DNA of 64,000 bases, from the NCBI RefSeq assembly GCF_013385635.1, contig NZ_JACAPR010000010.1:620001-684000 (forward strand). The letters run 5' to 3'. The notes under the pieces are model-generated. The model was not told the DNA's origin and did not search any database. It saw only the letters and a program-made list of their open reading frames with translations. The position numbers were made by a program, and so were the translations under genes. This stretch comes from Pseudomonas gingeri (GTDB lineage Bacteria > Pseudomonadota > Gammaproteobacteria > Pseudomonadales > Pseudomonadaceae). Below are positions 8,840 through 18,006 of this stretch, piece by piece (within the stretch, counting starts at the first letter, position 1; each line of letters starts with the position of its first letter).

Positions 8840-8882
8840 GTGCAAACACCAGCTCATTCATAACAACAAAGAGCGTTTGCAC
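8840..8882 (+). promoter_or_regulatory. Leader dyad enclosing ribosome binding site and A-rich (Crc/Hfq-like) motif
   Basis: GTGCAAAC (8840-8847) is perfectly complementary to GTTTGCAC (8875-8882), and the second arm abuts the ATG at 8883. The 27-base loop contains AACAACAA (8862-8869), which matches the AAnAAnAA motif bound by Hfq with Crc, and the AAAGAG ribosome binding site. Pairing of the arms could present or hide the start region. Confidence 0.55.
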
Positions 8883-9401
8883 ATGACCATGAAAGAACAA
8901 GACCTCTACATCGGTGAAGGTTTCGAAGGCCCCGGCGTGAACGCCGCTCATATCAACATCCTGATCGGCCCGCGCAACGGTCCGGCCGGCCAGGCGTTCG
9001 CCAACAGCCTCGCGTCGCCAAGCCAGGGCCATTGCCCGTTCATGGTGATCGCCCAGCCGAATATCCCGGTCAAGCCGATGACCCTCTATGTCAACAAGGC
9101 CGCCATCGGCAGTGATTTCCACGGCAATGCCACCTGGGGCGCGTCCCAGGCCGGGATCGCCAAGGCCGTGCTCGAAGCACTGCTCGACGGCACCCTGCCG
9201 GCCGAAGCCGAGGACGAGTGGGCAATCGTTACCGCCAACTGGGTCAACCCGTCCTGCGATGACCTCGATGCGGTCTACCTGAACAACTACAACGCCTGCC
9301 GCACCGCGATCCGCGCCGCCCTGACCGGCCTGCCGGTACGCGCCCAGCTCGCCGATGTGGTCGACCACGTCGCCAACCCTTTCTACACCCCGAAAGCCTG
9401 A
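8883..9401 (+). CDS. Formaldehyde-activating enzyme homologue (Fae family)
   Basis: A 172-residue protein of the Fae family, which condenses formaldehyde with tetrahydromethanopterin in methylotrophs. The family core is clear: IGEGFEGPGVNAAHINILIG with the conserved active-site His23, GPAGQAFANSLASPSQGH, PMTLYVNK, and a C-terminal Fae-like helix. Pseudomonas is not known to make tetrahydromethanopterin, and no mch, mtd or fhc gene is in the window, so the partner cofactor or substrate may differ. It is followed at 10 bp by an aldo/keto reductase and then an aldehyde dehydrogenase, which points to aldehyde detoxification or catabolism. The next in-frame ATG at 8889 is an alternative start. Confidence 0.85.
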   Translation: MTMKEQDLYIGEGFEGPGVNAAHINILIGPRNGPAGQAFANSLASPSQGHCPFMVIAQPNIPVKPMTLYVNKAAIGSDFHGNATWGASQAGIAKAVLEALLDGTLPAEAEDEWAIVTANWVNPSCDDLDAVYLNNYNACRTAIRAALTGLPVRAQLADVVDHVANPFYTPKA

Positions 9402-9411
9402 GGTCCGCGCC

Positions 9412-10446
9412 ATGCACTACATTCGTCTGGGCAACTCCGGCCTGCAAGTCTCCAAGCTCTGCCTCGGCACCATGAACATGGGCACGCCGGACTGGAAACC
9501 GTGGATCTTCGACGAGAAGAAAAGCGAGCCGATCGTCAAGCATGCGCTGGACAACGGGGTGAACTTCATCGACCTGGCCGACTTCTATTCCGCCGGCGTC
9601 GGAGAGGAAGTGGTGGGGCGCATTCTCAAGCGCCTGGTCCGTCGCGAAGACATCGTGGTGACCACCAAGGTCGGCTACGGCACCCGCGGCGGGATCAACG
9701 CCAGCGGCCATTCGCGCAAGCACATCATGGACAGCATCGACGCCTCGCTCAAACGCCTGGACATGGACTATGTCGACGTCTTCATGCTGCATTACTTCGA
9801 CGTCAACACCCCGGTCGAAGAAACCATGAGCGCCATGAACGATATCGTGCGTTCCGGCAAGGCCCGTTATATCGGTGTCTCGACCATGCTCACCGGGCAA
9901 CTGGCGAAGATCCTCATGGCCTGCGAGCGCAATGGCTGGGTCAAGCCGATCAACATGCAACTGCAACTGAACTGCGCCTACCGTGAAGAAGAGCGCGAGA
10001 TGATCCCGTTCTGCCGCGACCAGGGCCTTGGAGTGTCGGTGTTCAGCCCGCTGGCCCGTGGCCTGCTGACCGGTGACGCGCAGTCGACCCGCAACCAGAC
10101 CGACTTTTTCACCCAGCAGATGTACAGCGACGAAGCTTCGTTCGAGATCGCCCATTCGGTACAGCGCGTGGCGCGCCGTCGCGGCGTCTCCAATGCGCAG
10201 ATCGCCCAGGCCTGGGTCGCCAATCACCCTGGCGTGGATTGCATGCTGGTGGGCGCCGACACCACCGAACAGTTCGACAGTGCCCTGGCGGCCCTGGAAA
10301 CCCGGCTGGATGCCGACGAGCTGTACGAGCTGGAACGCAACTACACCCCGTGCGATGTGATCAACGATTACACCGCCGGCAAACGTATCCTGCGCTCGGC
10401 CCGTCCGGTCCGGGAAGCCTTCACCCTGACCGAGGCCGTGGCATGA
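9412..10446 (+). CDS. Aldo/keto reductase
   Basis: A 344-residue NADPH-dependent reductase with a TIM-barrel fold. The catalytic tetrad is visible as Asp54, Tyr59, Lys86 and His127 (FIDLADFYSAG, VTTKVGYG, FMLHYFD). It begins 10 bp after the fae-like stop and its TGA overlaps the ATG of the aldehyde dehydrogenase, so the three genes form an operon with translational coupling. The in-frame ATG at 9355 lies inside the fae-like gene and is rejected. The substrate is probably an aldehyde or a methyl ketone. Confidence 0.92.
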   Translation: MHYIRLGNSGLQVSKLCLGTMNMGTPDWKPWIFDEKKSEPIVKHALDNGVNFIDLADFYSAGVGEEVVGRILKRLVRREDIVVTTKVGYGTRGGINASGHSRKHIMDSIDASLKRLDMDYVDVFMLHYFDVNTPVEETMSAMNDIVRSGKARYIGVSTMLTGQLAKILMACERNGWVKPINMQLQLNCAYREEEREMIPFCRDQGLGVSVFSPLARGLLTGDAQSTRNQTDFFTQQMYSDEASFEIAHSVQRVARRRGVSNAQIAQAWVANHPGVDCMLVGADTTEQFDSALAALETRLDADELYELERNYTPCDVINDYTAGKRILRSARPVREAFTLTEAVA

Positions 10447-11876
10447 GCGAGCTGATCCGTACTGGCAACTACATCGATGGCCAATGGTCCAGCGGCGGCC
10501 CGAGCTATCCGGTGCTCAACCCGGCCAATGGCGAACTGATTGCCCAGGTGCAACGCGCCGGGGCCGAGGAAACTGATCTTGCCATCGCCGCCGCCGAGCG
10601 TGCCTTGCCGGCCTGGCGCAAGCTCACCGCCAAGGAGCGCAGCGTACGCCTCAAGCGCTGGAGCGAGTTGATGCTGGGCAACCAGCGCGAGCTCGCCACC
10701 CTGCTCAGCCGCGAACAGGGCAAGCCGCTGGCCGAAGCCATGGGCGAAGTGGTCTATGCCGCGAGTTTCCTCGAGTGGTTCGGCGAGGAAGCCAAACGCG
10801 CCTACGGCGATGTGATCCCCAGTCACAAGGCCGATGCGCGGATCATCGTCACCAAGGAGGCCATTGGCGTGGTGGCGGCCATCACCCCGTGGAACTTCCC
10901 CCTGGCGATGGTCACCCGCAAGGTCGGCCCGGCCCTGGCCGCCGGTTGCACGATGATCCTCAAGCCTTCGGAAGAGACGCCGCTGTCGGCCTTCGCCCTG
11001 GCGGTACTGGCCGAGCAGGCGGGCATTCCGGCGGGCGTGTTCAACATCGTTTCCGGTGATGCGGTCGCCATCGGTGGTGCGCTGCAGGCCTCTTCGGTGG
11101 TGCGCAAGCTGTCGTTCACCGGTTCGACCCGCACCGGCAAACTGCTGATGCGCCAGGCCGCCGACACCTTGAAAAAGGTCTCGCTGGAACTGGGTGGCAA
11201 CGCCCCCTTTATCGTCTTCGACGATGCCGACCTGGACGCGGCGGTGAAGGGCGCAATGGCCTCGAAGTTCCGTAACACCGGACAGACCTGTGTCTGCGTC
11301 AACCGCTTCTTCATCCAGGACGGCGTGTATGACGCGTTCACCGCCAAGCTGGCCGAAGCGGTCAAGGCCATGCGTGTCGGCAGCGCCCTGGACGGCGAGA
11401 CCGAGCAGGGCCCGCTGATCAACAGCGCCGCGCTGGACAAGGTCGAGCAGCATGTCGGCGATGCGCTGGAGAAGGGCGCCAGGCTGTTGTGCGGCGGTCG
11501 TCGTCACGCGTTGGGCGCAACCTTCTTCGAGCCGACCATCCTCACCGAAGCCAGCGACCGCATGCTCATCGCCCAGGAGGAAACCTTCGGCCCGGTGGCC
11601 GCGTGCTTCCGCTTCAAGGACGAGGATGAAGTGCTGCGTCGGGCCAACGACACACCGTTCGGGCTCTCGGCGTATTTCTACAGCCGCGATATCGGCCGGG
11701 TCTGGCGCATGGCCGAAGGGCTGGAAGCCGGGATGGTGGGAATCAACGAAGGGATCATCTCCACCGAAGTCGCGCCGTTCGGCGGTATCAAGGAGTCGGG
11801 CCTGGGACGTGAAGGCTCGCACTACGGTCTGGACGACTACCTGGAGATCAAATACCTGCTGATGGGTGGTCTCTAA
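10443..11876 (+). CDS. NAD(P)-dependent aldehyde dehydrogenase (succinate-semialdehyde dehydrogenase-like)
   Basis: A 477-residue class-3-type aldehyde dehydrogenase. Motifs: ITPWNFPLAMVTRKVGPALAAG (cofactor site), LELGGNAPF with the general-base Glu, and NTGQTCVCVNRF with the catalytic Cys. Sequence style is closest to GabD/DavD-type succinate or glutarate semialdehyde dehydrogenases, though the fae neighbour makes another small aldehyde possible. Its ATG overlaps the aldo/keto reductase stop (ATGA). The longer in-frame ORF from 10239 lies in the upstream gene and is not used. A REP doublet follows at 11894-11976. Confidence 0.93.
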   Translation: MSELIRTGNYIDGQWSSGGPSYPVLNPANGELIAQVQRAGAEETDLAIAAAERALPAWRKLTAKERSVRLKRWSELMLGNQRELATLLSREQGKPLAEAMGEVVYAASFLEWFGEEAKRAYGDVIPSHKADARIIVTKEAIGVVAAITPWNFPLAMVTRKVGPALAAGCTMILKPSEETPLSAFALAVLAEQAGIPAGVFNIVSGDAVAIGGALQASSVVRKLSFTGSTRTGKLLMRQAADTLKKVSLELGGNAPFIVFDDADLDAAVKGAMASKFRNTGQTCVCVNRFFIQDGVYDAFTAKLAEAVKAMRVGSALDGETEQGPLINSAALDKVEQHVGDALEKGARLLCGGRRHALGATFFEPTILTEASDRMLIAQEETFGPVAACFRFKDEDEVLRRANDTPFGLSAYFYSRDIGRVWRMAEGLEAGMVGINEGIISTEVAPFGGIKESGLGREGSHYGLDDYLEIKYLLMGGL

Positions 11877-11893
11877 GGTACCCACGCCCCCTT

Positions 11894-11976
11894 GTGGGAG
11901 CCGGCTTGCCGGCGATAGCGGTCGTTCAAGCGATGCAAGGCTCACTGGCCCCATCGCCAGCAAGCCGGCTCCTACA
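11894..11976. repeat. REP doublet (inverted pair)
   Basis: GTGGGAGCCGGCTTGCCGGCGAT and, inverted, ATCGCCAGCAAGCCGGCTCC... enclose about 35 bases. This is the common Pseudomonas REP type, and it lies between the convergent aldehyde dehydrogenase and LysR genes. Confidence 0.85.
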
Positions 11977-12007
11977 GTTTTGCATTCCACCAGGACATAG
12001 CCTTGAG

Positions 12008-12883
12008 TCAGGGATTGCTCACCAGGCTCAACCACTCGGTAAACAACCGCACTTTCGACAGCCCCTGCTTGTCGTTCGCCACGTCCAGCCAGTAGCCATA
12101 AGGCCCGATCACCTCCACGGGGGTGATCGGCAACAGGCTGCCATTGGCCAGTTCCTTCTCGATCATCTGCCGGTCGATCACCGCCAGCCCACCGCCGGCC
12201 AGCGCGGTGTTGATGACCTGGTCCAGGGTGCTGAATTCCAGGCCCTGCCGCGCATCGACATCGTCACGGCCCATGGCCGCCAGCCAGTTCTCCCAGACCT
12301 TGAGGCGCTTGCCGTCGTGCAGGATATGCAACAGCGGATTGCGCCGCAGGTCCGGTGCCTCGCCCCCTTCGAACAACTCCGGACTGGCCACCGCCATGTG
12401 CCGTTCCATCACCAGCAGATGGCTGCTGCAATGGGACGCGGCTTCCAGGCCGAAGCGGATATGACAGTCGACCTCGGCCTGGCTATCGCGGTCGGCCTGG
12501 TTGGTCACGCTCAGGCTGATATCCGGATAACGCTGGCAGAAGGCGCGCAGATGCGCCGACAGCCAGCGCGTGGCCCAGGTCGGCGGCGCGAGGATGCGCA
12601 AGCGTTGGCGCAGGTTCGGTACCCGCACGGCTTCCAAAGCACGTTCGATATGGTCGAAGGCATCCCCCAGGTGCGGTGACAGGGCGCTGCCCGATTCGGT
12701 CAGCGACAGGCCCCGGGGCGTACGCACGAACAGCGCCACGCCGAGGTAATCCTCCAGTTGCTTGATCTGGCGGCTGACGGCGCCCTGGGTCACGTTCAGC
12801 GAAGCGGCGGCCTGGCTGAAGCTGCGATGACGGGCGACTTCCTCGAACACGCGCAGCATGTTCAGCGAGGGCAGTTGACGCAT
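12008..12883 (-). CDS. LysR-family regulator (GcvA-like)
   Basis: A 291-residue LysR regulator of the GcvA subgroup: MRQLPSLNMLRVFEEVARHR, recognition region LNVTQGAVSRQIKQLEDYLG, then an effector domain with the subgroup's FLRTPRGLSLTESG-like and GLAVIDRQM-like segments. The start at 12883 is chosen because GGAG lies 10 bases upstream; an ATG at 12892 is also in frame but too close to that site, and the longer frame to 13135 has no support. It lies between the fae operon and the porin gene, either of which may be its target. Confidence 0.88.
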   Translation of the reverse strand: MRQLPSLNMLRVFEEVARHRSFSQAAASLNVTQGAVSRQIKQLEDYLGVALFVRTPRGLSLTESGSALSPHLGDAFDHIERALEAVRVPNLRQRLRILAPPTWATRWLSAHLRAFCQRYPDISLSVTNQADRDSQAEVDCHIRFGLEAASHCSSHLLVMERHMAVASPELFEGGEAPDLRRNPLLHILHDGKRLKVWENWLAAMGRDDVDARQGLEFSTLDQVINTALAGGGLAVIDRQMIEKELANGSLLPITPVEVIGPYGYWLDVANDKQGLSKVRLFTEWLSLVSNP

Positions 12884-13052
12884 GAAAGTCATACTCCGGA
12901 CCGACCCTCGTGCGCCTGTCGGAAACAGATCTGGAGTCGGCTTATTGTTGTTTTCGTGAAGCGGTTTTTCTGTAGGGGGTATCTGACTATCAGCGGCGGG
13001 CCGATGCAAGCGCTGCATGAGCGCGCGGGCGAAATAATCGCCGGGGGGAGGG

Positions 13053-13089
13053 AGAAAAAAACGTGGGCCGGCGGACCAGGCCGAACCCA
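13053..13089 (-). terminator. Rho-independent terminator of the porin/ABC operon
   Basis: On the minus strand CGTGGG pairs with CCCACG, with an inner CGGC/GCCG helix, followed by seven Ts (the A-run at 13053-13059). It lies 130 bp downstream of the porin stop. Confidence 0.8.
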
Positions 13090-13140
13090 CGCAAAGACGC
13101 GCAACGAACGGGAACACGTGCAGCTCAGTAGCCATCCCCC

Positions 13141-13210
13141 GTAGGCAGGCTTGCCCGCCAGGAGGCCCTGGAAGCCGCCAGAAGTTTCGGGGGCAAGCCC
13201 CCTCCCACAG
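13141..13210. repeat. Degenerate REP doublet
   Basis: GGCAGGCTTGCCCGCC and GGGGGCAAGCCCCCTCCCACAG form an inverted REP-like pair just after the porin gene. Confidence 0.7.
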
Positions 13211-13219
13211 GTGACGGTG

Positions 13220-14401
13220 TCAGAAGTAGTAGCCGATGTTCATGTACAGCTGGTTTTCCAGCTGGTTGCTGCCGCCGGCGCCCAGGCTCTGGGTGTAGCT
13301 GCTGCCGCCGATGTACGGATCGTTCTTGCCGATCAGCCATTCGGTGGCGATCCACAGTTTGCTCACCGAGAACGAAGTACCGAGGATCAGCCGCTGTGAG
13401 GTCTTGAAGTCCTCGTTCGACTTGTCGAAGGCGCTGTAGTTGGCGTACAGCTTGATCCCGCTGATCTGGTCGAACAGGTATTTGCCATCGACGTCGTAGC
13501 TCAGGTCGGCGACGTAGAGGTTGCCGCGACTGGCGACGTTGAAGGTGCCGTCATAGCCGCCGAAGGTCACCACCTCGTTGGTGCCGGGGTTGCGTGGCGA
13601 CATCTGCTGGCGGGCGGCCTGCAGTTGCACGCCCCACGGGCCGTTCTTGCCGATGTAGTGCACGGCCACGGCATTGCGCCGGCCGTCTTCGTTGGTGTCG
13701 CGGTTTTCCAGGGTCGAGGTCAGGCCCGAGAGGCCCACTTCGGATTTCCAGTCACCCAATTGCAGGGACTTGGCCACCCGCAGCACGACGGTGTTGTGTT
13801 CCTGGTTGTCGCTGCCATCGGCGACATAACCGTCGGCCTTGGACACCACGGTGGAATAGGTCTCGCCATTGCTGGTGCCGCGACCTTGCAGCGCCGGGCG
13901 CAGGTAGTAGCCGGCCTGGATGTTCCAGTCGCCGTATTGCTGGATGTACTTGGCACCCACCTGCTCGACGTCTTCCAGGCCGACCACGTTGCCCAGGGTC
14001 TCGTAGAAGGTGCTGCCGAAGTAGGGCTGCAGGCCGAACGGCACCTGGTTCAGGCCGACCTGGACCTGCTGGTCCGGGTTGAACTTGTAGCCGACCCAGG
14101 CCGTCTCGGCGAACTGCACCGCGCCGATCCGATCGGTGTACTTGTAGGGGTAGTACTTGCCGTAGAAACGGTACTTCGCGGCGGCGATCCAGGTATCGGA
14201 GTTGTACTTGGCGGTGAGGAACGCCGTGTCGAAGTTGAAGGTCTGGATATCGCGATCCGGGTCGTAGTCCCAGCGGGCGCGGATGGCGCCGCCGAGATCG
14301 AGGTTATCGGTGACCTGCACCGCGAACGCCGGCGCGGCGAGGGTGCCCAACAGCGGTATCAGGGTGAGCGAGCGCAAGGCCCGTTTCGAAGTGATGTGCA
14401 T
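13220..14401 (-). CDS. Outer-membrane porin-like beta-barrel
   Basis: A 393-residue protein with a signal peptide (cleavage near AFA-VQ, residue 27-28) and a barrel of alternating polar and aromatic residues. It ends in a terminal Phe (GYYF), the outer-membrane insertion signal. An internal FNFDTAFLTAKYNSDTWIAAAKY segment resembles phosphate-selective or carbohydrate porins, but the substrate is not evident. It lies 102 bp downstream of the fused ATPase gene on the same strand, so it probably provides the outer-membrane entry for the ABC importer's substrate. GGAG lies 5 bases before the ATG. Confidence 0.85.
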   Translation of the reverse strand: MHITSKRALRSLTLIPLLGTLAAPAFAVQVTDNLDLGGAIRARWDYDPDRDIQTFNFDTAFLTAKYNSDTWIAAAKYRFYGKYYPYKYTDRIGAVQFAETAWVGYKFNPDQQVQVGLNQVPFGLQPYFGSTFYETLGNVVGLEDVEQVGAKYIQQYGDWNIQAGYYLRPALQGRGTSNGETYSTVVSKADGYVADGSDNQEHNTVVLRVAKSLQLGDWKSEVGLSGLTSTLENRDTNEDGRRNAVAVHYIGKNGPWGVQLQAARQQMSPRNPGTNEVVTFGGYDGTFNVASRGNLYVADLSYDVDGKYLFDQISGIKLYANYSAFDKSNEDFKTSQRLILGTSFSVSKLWIATEWLIGKNDPYIGGSSYTQSLGAGGSNQLENQLYMNIGYYF

Positions 14402-14502
14402 GTTTGCTCCGTGGATCTAGGTTTTTTTGGTTTATCGTTGGCAACAGCCATCCCGGCCGCGGCAAGGACCGCGGTCTGGATGAAAGGGTGGAAAGCCTTT
14501 GT

Positions 14503-16143
14503 CTAGTGGTTGACGACACTCAGACCGGGTGCCGGCCCGGCCAGCGGCGGCGGTCGCACCGACGCTCCCGGTGCCGCCGCGAGCAGGGTCTGGGTGTAGG
14601 CATGCCGAGGCTGCAACAGCACTTGTTCGGCGGTGCCGTATTCGACGACCTCGCCCTGGCGCATCACCGCGATGTGGTCGCTGATCTGCGCCGCCACGCG
14701 CAGGTCATGGGTGATGAACAGGATGCTCAGGTTCAGCCGCTGCTGCAGTTCGGCCAGCAACTCCAGGACCTGTTTCTGCACCGAGACGTCGAGGGCCGAG
14801 ACGCTTTCATCGGCGATCAGCACTTGCGGGCGCATGGCCAGGGCACGGGCAATACCGATGCGCTGGCGCTGGCCGCCGGAGAACTGCCTGGGCTTGCGTT
14901 TCAGGGCGTCGCGCTTGAGCCCGACCTGCTCCAGCAGATCGCCGGCCTCGATCCAGGCATCCTTGGCCGAGAGACCGCGCAACTGGGCCGCGCGGGCAAT
15001 GATGTCGCCGATCCGGTGGCGCGGGTTGAGTGAGCCGTAGGGGTCCTGGAAGATCATCTGGATCTGCCTCCGGCCCCGGGTCAGCGCCGCGCCCTTGAGG
15101 GCGAGGAAGTCGCTGTCACCGAGCCAGACATGCCCGCTGTCGCTGTCCACCAGGCGGATGGCGGCCTTGACCAGGGTGCTCTTGCCCGAGCCGGATTCGC
15201 CGACGATGGCCAGGGTCTTGCCCCGGGGCAATTGCAGCGACACATCCTTGAGGGCCTGGACCCGGCGCCCGTCGACGTTGTAGGTCTTGTTCAGGTGCTC
15301 GATACGCAGGGCCATTTCACCGTCGGCACAGGGCACGTGCAGTTCCGGATTCAGCGCCGGGACCGCGGCGATCAGCTTGCGTGTGTATGGGTGGCGGGGC
15401 GCCTGCAGGACCTGCTCACGCTCGCCGATTTCCACCAGCCGGCCGCCTTCCATCACGGCGATGCGGTCGGCGATTTCCGCCACCACGCCAAAGTCGTGGG
15501 TGATGAACAGGATGCCGTGCTGGCCGCGTCCGCGCAGCTCGCGGATCAGCTTCAGTACCTGGGCCTGGGTGGTCACGTCGAGGGCCGTGGTCGGCTCGTC
15601 GGCGATCAGCAGGTCGGGGTTCATCGCCAGCGCCATGGCGATCACCACCCGCTGGCACTGGCCGCCGGAGAGTTGATGGGGATAGCTGTCGGCGATGCGC
15701 GGCGGTTCCGGCAAGTGGGTCGATTCGAGCAGGGCGAGCATGCGCTCGCGACGCTCCTGCAGCGGCATCCGGGGGGCGTGGATCTCGAAGATCTCCTGCA
15801 CCTGGTCGCCGATGCGGATCGCCGGATTGAGCGCCGCCATGGGCTCCTGGAAAATCATCGCGATGCGGTTGCCGCGCAGGGTGCGCAGGCGCGCTTCGTC
15901 CATGCGGCAGATATCGTCGCCGAGAAAATCGATACGACCCTGGCTGTGGCGCAGGCCCTTGGCGTAGTCGCCCATGATCGCGCCGGAGAGCACCGACTTG
16001 CCCGAGCCGGACTCGCCGATCACGCAGAGGATTTCGCCCTTGCGCACTTCCAGGTCGATCTGCTGCACCGCATGGCTGCGGTCGGCGCCCGGAGGCAACT
16101 CGATGGACAGGCCTTCGATGCGCAGTACGGGGGGATTGCTCAT
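14503..16143 (-). CDS. Fused double ATP-binding subunit of a dipeptide/opine-type ABC importer
   Basis: A 546-residue protein that joins two OppD/OppF-type ATPases. Half 1 has [23 protein letters not shown] and [12 protein letters not shown]; half 2 has a second [28 protein letters not shown] and [12 protein letters not shown] (Ser replacing the usual Pro). Each half has an oligopeptide-transporter C-terminal extension ([22 protein letters not shown]). The start [11 protein letters not shown] at 16143 follows the permease stop by only 2 bp; the longer frame to 16740 is antisense-like and unsupported. It energises the permeases at 16146-17932. Confidence 0.93.
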   Translation of the reverse strand: MSNPPVLRIEGLSIELPPGADRSHAVQQIDLEVRKGEILCVIGESGSGKSVLSGAIMGDYAKGLRHSQGRIDFLGDDICRMDEARLRTLRGNRIAMIFQEPMAALNPAIRIGDQVQEIFEIHAPRMPLQERRERMLALLESTHLPEPPRIADSYPHQLSGGQCQRVVIAMALAMNPDLLIADEPTTALDVTTQAQVLKLIRELRGRGQHGILFITHDFGVVAEIADRIAVMEGGRLVEIGEREQVLQAPRHPYTRKLIAAVPALNPELHVPCADGEMALRIEHLNKTYNVDGRRVQALKDVSLQLPRGKTLAIVGESGSGKSTLVKAAIRLVDSDSGHVWLGDSDFLALKGAALTRGRRQIQMIFQDPYGSLNPRHRIGDIIARAAQLRGLSAKDAWIEAGDLLEQVGLKRDALKRKPRQFSGGQRQRIGIARALAMRPQVLIADESVSALDVSVQKQVLELLAELQQRLNLSILFITHDLRVAAQISDHIAVMRQGEVVEYGTAEQVLLQPRHAYTQTLLAAAPGASVRPPPLAGPAPGLSVVNH

Positions 16144-16145
16144 GC

Positions 16146-16982
16146 TCAACTCCTTGTGCCTTTCTGGGCGTGTTCGTCCAGGCCGTCCGCCAGCAGGCTC
16201 AGGCCCAGCATCAGGGTAGAGATGGCAATGCACGGGAAGATCACCAGGTGGGGAAACGCGATGGCCATGCTGCGGCCTTCGTTGATCATGCCGCCCCAGT
16301 CCGGGGTCGGCGGTGGCAGGCCGAGGCCGAGGAAGCCGAGGGCGCCGATCATGATCGCGGTGTAGCCGATGCGCAGGCAGAAATCGACGATCAGCGGGCC
16401 GCCGCAGTTGGGCAGGATTTCCACGGTCATGATCCGCAGCGCGCCTTCGCCCTGGGTGACGGCGCTGAGCACGTAGTCTCGCGAGCGCAGGTCGATGGTC
16501 AGTGCGCGCATGATCCGGAAGATCGCCGGGGCGCTGGTGAACGTCACCGCGATCAGGATATTCAGCGCCGAGGCGCCGAGGGCGATGATGATCACGATGT
16601 ACAGCACCAGCACCGGGAACGACAGCACGGTATCGGCGACATAGGACAGCACCGCGTCGACCCAGCCGTTGAAGTAGCCGGCGCACAGGCCCATGGCGAT
16701 ACCGACGGCGAACGCGGTGAGCGTCGCCAGGGTCGACCATAGCAGTACCGTGCGGGTGCCCCAGATCAGCCGCGAGAGAATGTCCCGGCCCAGCACATCG
16801 GTGCCGAGCAGGAAGGTCTGGCCGCTGGCGTCGTCGCTGAACGGCGTCAGCAGCGGGGTAAAGCTTTCCAGCGGGTCATGGGGCGCCAGCCAGGGCGCGA
16901 AGATCGCCAGCAGCACCCAGCCGCCGACCAGGAACAGGCCGAGGGCCGCGAGCGGGTTCTTGAAAGCATGCAACAGGTTCAT
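16146..16982 (-). CDS. ABC importer permease (DppC-like)
   Basis: A 278-residue inner-membrane protein with about six membrane segments, an N-terminal OppC_N region (NPLAALGLFLVGGWVLLAIFA) and the binding-protein-dependent transport domain. The coupling motif is near DYVLSAVTQGEGALRIMTVEILPN. Its ATG at 16982 overlaps the stop of the upstream permease (ATGA), and the ATPase gene starts 2 bp after it. The conserved HDPLESFTPLLTPFS... LGTDVLGRDILSR segment is typical of DppC. Confidence 0.93.
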   Translation of the reverse strand: MNLLHAFKNPLAALGLFLVGGWVLLAIFAPWLAPHDPLESFTPLLTPFSDDASGQTFLLGTDVLGRDILSRLIWGTRTVLLWSTLATLTAFAVGIAMGLCAGYFNGWVDAVLSYVADTVLSFPVLVLYIVIIIALGASALNILIAVTFTSAPAIFRIMRALTIDLRSRDYVLSAVTQGEGALRIMTVEILPNCGGPLIVDFCLRIGYTAIMIGALGFLGLGLPPPTPDWGGMINEGRSMAIAFPHLVIFPCIAISTLMLGLSLLADGLDEHAQKGTRS

Positions 16983-17932
16983 TGGGCACTCCCGCCAAGG
17001 CTGCGCAAGGTGATGCGCGGGTTGAGCCAGGTGTAGGCCAGGTCCGAGAAGATCTTGGTCGCGCCGACCACCAGGGCACTGATCATCGCGCAGGCTTCGA
17101 TCAGGTAGACGTCGTGGTTCAGCGACGCGGTGTAGAGCAGTGAGCCGAAGCCCTTGTAGGCGAAGAACACCTCGACCACGATGACGTTCGACAGCAGCCA
17201 CGGGATGTACAACATGATCACCGTGATGGGCGCGATCAGCACATTGCGCAGGGCATGGCGCAGGACGATACGCCGGGTCGACGCGCCCTTGAGGCGGGCC
17301 GTGCGGATGTACGGCGCCTGCATCACCTCGACCATCGAGGCCCGGGTGATCCGTGCCAGGTAGCCGACCCCGAACAGGCACAGCACCATCAGCGGCATCG
17401 CCAGTTGCAGGGCGCTGAAGCCGTCTTCCATGCTGCTGACACCCGGCAGCCAGTTGAGCCAGAAGACGAAGATCGCCGAGACGAACACCGCACTGGCGAA
17501 GTCCGGGATCGAGGTGGTGACGATCGACAGGAACGACACCAGCCGGTCCATCGCCGAGCCCTGGCGAATCCCCGCCAGAACACCCAGGGTCAAGGCGACC
17601 GGGACCATGATCAGCAGCGCCAGTCCGGCGAGCATCAGGGTCTGGCCGAGGTTGGGCAGCAGCAGGTCGACCACGGGCGTACGAAAGTGCACCGAGGTGC
17701 CCCAGTGACCAGTGACGAAGTCCTTCAGCCAGACCAGGTAGCGCCACAGGAACGGCTGGTCATAGCCATGTTCGGTGAGCCAGGCGGCTCGTTGGTCGGC
17801 GGCGGAGTAGGGACCGAGGACGTTGATCGCGACATCCTCGATATTCAGCTCCAGTGCGAAAAAGACAATCAGTGACACCGACAGCAGGGTTGCCGCCAGG
17901 GCCAGTAGCTTGCGCCACAGGAAATCAGCCAT
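16979..17932 (-). CDS. ABC importer permease (DppB-like)
   Basis: A 317-residue inner-membrane protein with about six membrane helices and the DppB layout: an N-terminal helix, a long periplasmic loop (DQPFLWRYLVWLKDFVTGHW), then the transport domain with the coupling motif near PYIRTARLKGASTRRIVLRH. It overlaps the DppC-like gene by 4 bp. The solute-binding protein gene ends 74 bp upstream. Genes 14503-19641 therefore make a complete importer. Confidence 0.93.
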   Translation of the reverse strand: MADFLWRKLLALAATLLSVSLIVFFALELNIEDVAINVLGPYSAADQRAAWLTEHGYDQPFLWRYLVWLKDFVTGHWGTSVHFRTPVVDLLLPNLGQTLMLAGLALLIMVPVALTLGVLAGIRQGSAMDRLVSFLSIVTTSIPDFASAVFVSAIFVFWLNWLPGVSSMEDGFSALQLAMPLMVLCLFGVGYLARITRASMVEVMQAPYIRTARLKGASTRRIVLRHALRNVLIAPITVIMLYIPWLLSNVIVVEVFFAYKGFGSLLYTASLNHDVYLIEACAMISALVVGATKIFSDLAYTWLNPRITLRSLGGSAQ

Positions 17933-18006
17933 ATTTGCGTGCTCCGGCTAATGAAGTGAGCGGCTCGCCGCACCGGGGTGGGCGAGCTCATTGTTCAAAG
18001 GTCGGA

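Noticed and set aside
13025..13135. N-terminal extension of the LysR gene at 12008 up to 13135
   Set aside because: The extra 84 residues lack LysR similarity and overlap the terminator at 13053-13089; the family N terminus begins at MRQLPSL.
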